Assembly (NCBI GenBank): GCA_002011395.1
Contig: MTNG01000001.1
Span: forward strand, 1 to 8,296
Source: Candidatus Aciduliprofundum sp. JdFR-45
Lineage (GTDB): Archaea; Thermoplasmatota; Thermoplasmata; Thermoplasmatales; JdFR-45
DNA length: 8,296 nt
Reading direction: 5' to 3'
The notes under the pieces: model-generated
Told to the model about the DNA's origin: nothing
The model's input: the letters and a program-made list of their open reading frames with translations, nothing else
The model's database searches: none
Position numbers and translations under genes: made by a program
In this document: one piece after another, positions 3,395-8,296 of the stretch
Layout: each line of letters opens with the position of its first letter
Position numbering within the stretch: position 1 is the first letter of the stretch

Positions 3395-6391
3395 ATGATA
3401 GGCAACGGTGGTAAAAGGGCAAAAGCGACGGCAATAACGGCGCTCGTCGTGCTTGTGGCGCTTCTCGCCCCGGGCACGCTCAGCGCCGTGACGCCCGAGA
3501 CAGGGAGCATAGGGTTTATACTGAAGTATGTGGATGTGAAGACCGGCGATGCCGGTTTTGTTTACGACTCAACCGTTACCCTCATGAAGCATGACGGAAC
3601 GCTCATAGAGACGCAGCACTTCACGTCTCCCTCCGTCTCATTTGACGGCCTGGAGTACGGCGGGTACATAGTCAAGGTTGACAGTTTCCAGGCCGGGAAT
3701 TACCTTTACAGGGGCATGACCCTTGAGGTGCGCCTGGATGCTAGCGGGGACGGCGTGACGAATGTGACGCTGGACAGGTACACGCTGGAATACACCGTGA
3801 ACCTCACTGTTAACTACAGCGGACAGCCCGCTTACCTGGTCGGTAACTTCGTGCTGGAAGCGTACACCTCCTTTGGGCTGATGTTTGCCTCTGTACCTAT
3901 CACGAACGAGACTGTCACCATAACGGCGCCTGAAGACTCCATTATGGTCAAGGTGCTGTGGAACCAAGGAGGTACCAACAAGGAGTACTACGCCACGCTT
4001 GACATCACGTCTTCTGTCAACGTGAGCATAGACCTCGCCAATTACGACCACTTCTACGGGATAGTCGTGGATGAGAACGAGAATGACATACAGACGACCA
4101 CAAGGGTGACGCTGCTCACATCTGCCGGAGATGTCTGGAGAACCTTCGTTTTCCCGGCAGGGCTGTTTGACATCTACGTGGAGAACATAAGCCAGTACAG
4201 AGCAGTAATAACGGCAGACGGCTACGACATTGTGGAGTTCCCCGCCGGTGCCGGCTATTATATGATAACGCTTCCTGAGGTAGAGCACGCCGTGAACGTC
4301 AGGATGGAGTTCTCCGACAACTTCACCGCCATGACGCTCACGGAGACGATTGAGGTGGACAACACCACCATACTTCCAGGCCTACCCTACGATGATGTGG
4401 GTGTGCTCTATTACCAAATCAGGGAACTCGGCTACACCGCTGCCGACCTGCAGAAATATTACGAGAACTCGGTACCCTATTACACAACGGAGTTCCTGAA
4501 GGTCGCAGGGGACATATACGCCCTTGATAGCGTGACGGTCACCGTGCCGGCAATTGATTACAATGGGTTCACCGTCACGATAACTGCCACCTACACGACA
4601 GATGCATCTGTTGGAGACGATTTCTTCTTGGAGCTCATGGGCCCCGCGGACACCGTGGCCGGCGCCAAGATAAACTACACCTACGAGTTCGTGCTACCGG
4701 ACGATTACCAGCGGGCGAATGACCCGGCCAACGCGGAGATTGACGGCTGGGCCCCGTCCGTGTTCGTGCACGATTTCTCGGGCAGCGTTCAGATAGAGGT
4801 GAAGAAGAAAGCAGCGCCCGAAATACTGCTGTCCTCATCCGCACTCTCGCTCTACTGGGACGGCATCAACACCACCAGAAACTACGTGATAAACGAAACC
4901 ACCGATAACTTCACCGTGATCGTGCCTGCGGATAGGGATGTGTTCATAAACGCATCCAACATGGTCAGGGACGTGGTCAGGGACGTGTTTGACCCCTACA
5001 ACACGACGTATGTATGGAAACTGGACGGCGGCGCTGAGAAGAGCGGGTACAACGTATCGTACAACCTCGCGGCCGGTGTTCACACACTCAACCTCACGGC
5101 CACGGATGCCGGCGGAAGCGTCGCCTATGCAAACATCACTCTGTACGCGGATGGAACGGCACCCTCCGCCGTGATAAACATAACGGCCACCACGCTAACT
5201 CTAAACCTGAGCATTGAGGGCAACACCGTCAATTACGACATTAATGGAACCGCACAGACCCCCATAACAGCGTCCGGCGAGGTCAGAGTCCCGGATACGC
5301 TCATAATAAATGAAAGCGAGGATGTGACCTACAGGGCGGATGAGACGAAGGACACGCTTGACGGCACAACGCCGGGCGGGGAGTACACTGTGGAATGGTC
5401 CTTCGGCAGCGAAAAGAGCACCCAGCCCGTGACGACGTACACCTTTGACAGGCCGACTAGGGGCGATGTGGTATACATCACCGTGACCCTGTCAGACCTC
5501 GTTGATAACAGCATAACGATAAACTTCACGGTCACCGTTAGAGACGCGACCCCGCCCACCGTGAACGTCAAGGTGACAGACGAGAGCGGAAGGGAGATAA
5601 CCAGGTACGAGGTTGACGAGGGCGGTTCGTTGACATTTGACGCCAGCGACTCAGAGGACCCAGAGGACGGTAAAATATCCACCTATTACTGGTACGTTGA
5701 GGACTCCGATGGAAATCCGCTGGACACCTCGCTCTACACCTTCCTGAACTCCACCCCAAGCGACCCGATGGTGACCATACAGTTTGAAAAGTACGGCCTT
5801 TACTACGTCGTTGTGAACGTGACTGACGACAGCGGCAACACCGCGACAAAGAAAATGTCCGTGCGCGTCTCCCCTCTGAGGCCCGACCTGACGATCACCA
5901 ACGTTGAGTGGGACGGAAACTTCACGGAGTGGGAGACCAAGGAGGTGAAGGTGAACGTCAGCAACAACGGCCGCGCCCCTGCCACGGAGTTCCACATAGT
6001 GCTACTGGTGGACGGCGAGGAGAAGGGCAACTGGACGTTCTACAACCTCCCCAACGGAACGGAGAGGCAGTATGTGCTCAACATAACCCTTGACCCCGGC
6101 GAGCACAAACTTGTGTTCAAGGTCGTGTGCGATGAGGAGCCGGCGGACCTCTACGCCACGGACAACGTGTACAAGACGCTGACGGTTAAGGTGCAGGAGA
6201 ACCCCATGAAATGGGCAGCCATAGTGATCGTCATTATACTCGCCATAGCCGGCGTTGTCTACTACTTCTACAAACGCTCAACAAAGCCCAGGGCTCAGTT
6301 CAGTAAGAAGACAAAGAAGAAGGAAAAGGAGGAAAAGCCTGAGAAGAAGAGAGGCCTGCTCAGGAAGGGCAAGGGCGAATCCGAGGAGTGA
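3395..6391 (+). CDS. Large secreted, membrane-anchored surface protein with PKD and CARDB domains
   Basis: The 998-residue product has a Sec signal peptide (basic residues K7, R8 and K10, hydrophobic 11-25, likely cleavage after LSA at 31). At the C-terminus it has one membrane segment (about 939-959) and a cytoplasmic tail rich in Lys and Glu, so almost all of it lies outside the cell. In order I see a prealbumin/Cna-B-like beta domain (about 37-128), a related region (129-213), a carboxypeptidase-regulatory-like domain (about 218-300), an unassigned region (about 301-470), a PKD-like domain (about 475-587), another PKD-like domain (about 590-717), and a clear PKD domain (about 718-826; DEGGSLTFDASDSEDPEDG and YVVVNVTDDSGN). 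A CARDB domain follows (about 829-933; PDLTITNVEW, NGRAPATEFHIVLLVDGE). I count 29 NxS/T sequons and a single cysteine (C912), so heavy N-glycosylation is likely. No catalytic motif is visible. It may be an S-layer-associated, adhesive or matrix-binding protein. Confidence 0.85.
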   Translation: MIGNGGKRAKATAITALVVLVALLAPGTLSAVTPETGSIGFILKYVDVKTGDAGFVYDSTVTLMKHDGTLIETQHFTSPSVSFDGLEYGGYIVKVDSFQAGNYLYRGMTLEVRLDASGDGVTNVTLDRYTLEYTVNLTVNYSGQPAYLVGNFVLEAYTSFGLMFASVPITNETVTITAPEDSIMVKVLWNQGGTNKEYYATLDITSSVNVSIDLANYDHFYGIVVDENENDIQTTTRVTLLTSAGDVWRTFVFPAGLFDIYVENISQYRAVITADGYDIVEFPAGAGYYMITLPEVEHAVNVRMEFSDNFTAMTLTETIEVDNTTILPGLPYDDVGVLYYQIRELGYTAADLQKYYENSVPYYTTEFLKVAGDIYALDSVTVTVPAIDYNGFTVTITATYTTDASVGDDFFLELMGPADTVAGAKINYTYEFVLPDDYQRANDPANAEIDGWAPSVFVHDFSGSVQIEVKKKAAPEILLSSSALSLYWDGINTTRNYVINETTDNFTVIVPADRDVFINASNMVRDVVRDVFDPYNTTYVWKLDGGAEKSGYNVSYNLAAGVHTLNLTATDAGGSVAYANITLYADGTAPSAVINITATTLTLNLSIEGNTVNYDINGTAQTPITASGEVRVPDTLIINESEDVTYRADETKDTLDGTTPGGEYTVEWSFGSEKSTQPVTTYTFDRPTRGDVVYITVTLSDLVDNSITINFTVTVRDATPPTVNVKVTDESGREITRYEVDEGGSLTFDASDSEDPEDGKISTYYWYVEDSDGNPLDTSLYTFLNSTPSDPMVTIQFEKYGLYYVVVNVTDDSGNTATKKMSVRVSPLRPDLTITNVEWDGNFTEWETKEVKVNVSNNGRAPATEFHIVLLVDGEEKGNWTFYNLPNGTERQYVLNITLDPGEHKLVFKVVCDEEPADLYATDNVYKTLTVKVQENPMKWAAIVIVIILAIAGVVYYFYKRSTKPRAQFSKKTKKKEKEEKPEKKRGLLRKGKGESEE
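4962..4987 (+). repeat. 12-base tandem duplication inside the surface-protein gene
   Basis: GGTCAGGGACGT occurs twice in a row (4963-4974 and 4975-4986), with the match extending one base on each side. In frame it encodes VRDV twice (residues 524-531), so the reading frame is kept. It falls in the loop of the first PKD-like domain, before the YVWKLDGG strand. Confidence 0.8.
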
Positions 6392-6399
6392 CACTCTCC

Positions 6400-8067
6400 T
6401 CACATTTTTTCCGTTTTTTCCACTCCAATAATATCAAAGATTCTCTCCATGGTTTTTCTGTACGCTGTGACTATTGCCACCCTGTAGGCCCTCGCTGGCC
6501 CGCCCGCCTGAAGCACCGGGCAGTCCCTGTAAAACGCGTTGAACGCATCCGCCATGTCCCTCGCATATCGCGCCACCAGATGGGGTGAGCGCTTTTCCGC
6601 CGCCGCCTCAACGACGGAACGATAACTGGCCATCGCCTTTACAAGGGCCCACTCGGAGGGATGCACCTCTGACGGCGGCTCCGTAGAGATCTCACCCTCG
6701 TAGTTGCGAAGAATGGAGGATGCCCTTGCGTAGGTGTACTGCACATAGGGGGCGGAATCGCCTTCAAAGTTAAGCGCCTCCTCCCACCTGAAGACCATGG
6801 GCTTCTCGTTCTGAACCTTGAGGACGTTGTAGCGCACCGCAGATATACCCACCTTCCTCGCGATCTCCATCAGCTCATCTGGATCCATGTCCCCCCTGCG
6901 CTTTCTCACCTCCTCCGCGGCGCGCTCCACGGCCTCCTCTATCAGGTCATCCAGATATACCACAGCCCCCCTCCTTGTGCTCATGCGCCCCTCCGGAAGA
7001 CGCACGAAGGAGTAGAACACCGGCTCAACGATGACATCCGTGGCGCCCTCCACCACCGCTTTGATAAAGGCACCGTGCAGTTTATGATCCTCGCCGAGGA
7101 CATCTATGAGCACATCGCCCTCGTCGGACTTCATGAGGTGATAGGCCACATCCCTCGCGGGGTAGAGTGTCGTGCCGTCGCTCCTCGTGATGTAAATCCT
7201 GTCCTTCTCCGAGCGTATACCCAGTTTGTCCAAGGAAACGTAAAGGGCGCCGTTGTCCACCTCAGCCAGTTTCCCCAGAACCTCCATCGCCCGGCGCATA
7301 TACTCGCTCCTCACCACGTCGCTCTCCCACACGTACCTGTCCACGCGCACGTTGATGGATGCGAGCGTCTCGCCTATGCCCTCAAGCACCCTACTCAGGA
7401 CGGTCTTCACCTTTCGCGATACCTCTTCATCCCCCTCCTCGTATTTTCTCAACAGCTCCGCAACCTCGTCCTCATCGTAGCCCTCGTAGGCCCTCTGATA
7501 CGCCTCCACGTAAACGTGATCCCACTTGCCGCTCGCCTCAACACCGTACCTCTCAACTCCCCACATCAAGACCGCCGCCTGCTTTCCCATATCGTTGACG
7601 TAGTAGTGCGTCACCACGTCGTATCCAACAGCCCTCAGCATCCTTGCGATGGTGTCGCCCAAAATAGGGTTGCGACCACGACCCACATGCAGGGGGCCCG
7701 TGGGATTGGCACTCGTGTGCTCCACAACCACCCTCCTTCCACGCGGCGGAAAGTAGAAGAGCGTTTCGTTCAGGGCTTCCCTGAGAACATCGGCCGTGAA
7801 GGCGCGCCTGTTCAGATGGAAGTTCACGTACCCCCCCACCGCTTCAACCCTCTCGAACCCCTCCGGGCGCAGTTCCTCGCATAATCTATACGCTATTGAG
7901 TCGGGCCTGTCTCTCAACGCGCGTGCCAGCGGGAAACACCTGAACGTCAGGTCTCCAAAACCGGGCCTCGCCTCCTCCACGCACACATCTATCTCCACTC
8001 CCCATGAGCGCAGAACACGCGCTATATCCTCCTCTGCCCGTTTCCTGTACCTCTCCAGAGGGCCCAT
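6400..8067 (-). CDS. argS: Arginyl-tRNA synthetase
   Basis: ArgRS is a class I synthetase that charges tRNA-Arg in the cytoplasm. From the ATG at 8067 the protein has 555 residues, normal for the family. It has an N-terminal Add-1-like domain (about 1-95; GFGDLTFRCFPLARAL), then the nucleotide-binding core with EHTSANPTGP (116-125) and the HIGH-equivalent HVGR (127-130). The KMSKS-equivalent is RMSTRRG (361-367). The C-terminal helical anticodon-binding (DALR) domain includes PYVQYTYARASS (440-451) and FYRDCPVL (512-519). The frame stays open to an ATG at 8142, but that start lies upstream of a TTTTTAAA box centred about 26 bases before 8067 and overlaps the guaA end. MGPLERYRKRAEEDI is therefore the better N-terminus, probably from a leaderless mRNA. 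The last codons overlap the terminator of the convergent surface-protein gene. The fourth HIGH residue is Arg rather than His, which I recall in some archaeal ArgRS. Confidence 0.94.
   Translation of the reverse strand: MGPLERYRKRAEEDIARVLRSWGVEIDVCVEEARPGFGDLTFRCFPLARALRDRPDSIAYRLCEELRPEGFERVEAVGGYVNFHLNRRAFTADVLREALNETLFYFPPRGRRVVVEHTSANPTGPLHVGRGRNPILGDTIARMLRAVGYDVVTHYYVNDMGKQAAVLMWGVERYGVEASGKWDHVYVEAYQRAYEGYDEDEVAELLRKYEEGDEEVSRKVKTVLSRVLEGIGETLASINVRVDRYVWESDVVRSEYMRRAMEVLGKLAEVDNGALYVSLDKLGIRSEKDRIYITRSDGTTLYPARDVAYHLMKSDEGDVLIDVLGEDHKLHGAFIKAVVEGATDVIVEPVFYSFVRLPEGRMSTRRGAVVYLDDLIEEAVERAAEEVRKRRGDMDPDELMEIARKVGISAVRYNVLKVQNEKPMVFRWEEALNFEGDSAPYVQYTYARASSILRNYEGEISTEPPSEVHPSEWALVKAMASYRSVVEAAAEKRSPHLVARYARDMADAFNAFYRDCPVLQAGGPARAYRVAIVTAYRKTMERIFDIIGVEKTEKM
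6403..6420 (+). terminator. U-rich terminator of the surface-protein gene
   Basis: Two TTTTTT runs (6405-6410 and 6414-6419), separated by CCG, begin 14 bases after the stop codon of the surface-protein gene. Archaeal RNA polymerase terminates at such U-tracts without needing a hairpin, and I see no convincing stem. On the other strand the same bases are the last codons of argS (KTEKM stop). Confidence 0.6.
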
Positions 8068-8088
8068 GCTGGGAGGAAGGTAGGGGAA

Positions 8089-8096
8089 TTTAAAAA
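8089..8096 (-). promoter_or_regulatory. TATA box of argS, next to the guaA stop
   Basis: The minus strand reads TTTTTAAA, centred about 26 bases before the argS ATG at 8067 with no ribosome site between. The predicted mRNA is leaderless. The box begins two bases after the guaA stop codon (8099-8101), so its T-run may also help end the guaA transcript. It is identical in core sequence to the queE box. Confidence 0.62.
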
Positions 8097-8098
8097 TG

Positions 8099-8296
8099 TT
8101 ATCTCCGGGCGAGTGAGAGGAAATTCCTGAATATCTCCTCACCGTACTCCGTGTGCTCCACCTCGGGGTGGAACTGAACGCCGAATACGGGCTTCGTGGG
8201 GTGCTGGATGCCCTGTATTATCCCGTTCTCGGAAACGGCGAATTTGCGCATGATGCCGGGATCCTTTATCTCATCGTTGTGCGACTCCCACGCGAC
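8099..8296 (-). CDS. guaA: GMP synthase, glutaminase subunit, C-terminal 65 residues (runs off right edge)
   Basis: The glutaminase subunit releases ammonia from glutamine for conversion of XMP to GMP by the separate synthetase subunit. The visible C-terminal fragment begins VAWESHNDEI and carries GVQFHPEVEHTEYGEEIF. That stretch contains the His-x-Glu pair of the class I glutaminase triad (fragment residues H43 and E45); the catalytic Cys is outside the window. The EVEHTEYG wording is typical of GMP synthase and differs from carbamoyl-phosphate or anthranilate synthase glutaminases. The protein stops (TAA) right after RNFLSLARR with no ATP-pyrophosphatase domain following, which is the two-subunit archaeal arrangement. 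It is on the same strand as argS, 31 bases upstream, but argS has its own promoter, so co-transcription is not required. Confidence 0.88.
   Translation of the reverse strand, partial: VAWESHNDEIKDPGIMRKFAVSENGIIQGIQHPTKPVFGVQFHPEVEHTEYGEEIFRNFLSLARR

Noticed and set aside
7678..7689. HVGR instead of HIGH in ArgRS, considered as a sign of a degenerate enzyme
   Set aside because: All other ArgRS motifs and the full length are present, and I recall HVGR in other archaeal ArgRS. It is more likely a subgroup feature than decay.
7075..7884. Plus-strand open frame of 269 codons opposite argS
   Set aside because: It is antisense to a complete arginyl-tRNA synthetase and shows no ribosome site or family signature.
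1..8296. tRNA genes, CRISPR repeats, insertion sequences, toxin-antitoxin or defence genes
   Set aside because: None was seen. All gaps are short, and every long stretch is covered by the genes listed.

Overview
The window looks archaeal and euryarchaeal. The gene set is a ribulose-monophosphate-pathway isomerase, QueE (here presumably for archaeosine), an AMMECR1/PH0010-family protein, and a GMP synthase glutaminase that ends straight after its glutaminase domain, as in the archaeal two-subunit enzyme. Genes are preceded by TTTTTAAA or TATTTAAA boxes at archaeal TATA spacing. Two of them (queE, argS) put the box about 26-28 bases before the ATG, which suggests leaderless mRNAs. Base composition is moderately GC-rich by eye. 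A Thermoplasmata-like or related euryarchaeon is a reasonable guess, but the window alone does not prove it.

Layout. Positions 1-1560 (minus strand) hold a tightly overlapping cluster read queE > AMMECR1-family > pyrC, with pyrC running off the left edge. It is preceded by its own promoter in a 44-base gap. Positions 1605-3235 (minus) hold a two-gene unit: an endonuclease IV-like TIM-barrel protein with a lysine-rich tail, coupled by an ATGA overlap to hxlB (6-phospho-3-hexuloisomerase). A 159-base divergent control region (3236-3394) separates this unit from a 998-residue plus-strand gene (3395-6391). That gene encodes a secreted, membrane-anchored, probably heavily N-glycosylated surface protein with beta-sandwich, PKD and CARDB domains. 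It converges on argS (minus, start reassigned to 8067), with only 8 bases between the stop codons. The right edge is the C-terminal part of the GMP synthase glutaminase subunit (minus), whose stop lies two bases from the argS TATA box.

The genes are mostly housekeeping: pyrimidine and purine nucleotide synthesis (pyrC, guaA), tRNA modification and charging (queE, argS), and pentose-phosphate supply (hxlB). The accessory-looking parts are the large surface protein and the tailed TIM-barrel protein across the divergent promoter. There is no tRNA, rRNA, CRISPR array or mobile element, and no stretch over 300 bases lacks a gene. I do not see a clear new multi-gene system. The most worthwhile leads are the surface protein's unassigned middle region, the altered metal site and basic tail of the endonuclease IV-like protein, a possible 13-codon leader ORF in front of it, and the AMMECR1-queE coupling.
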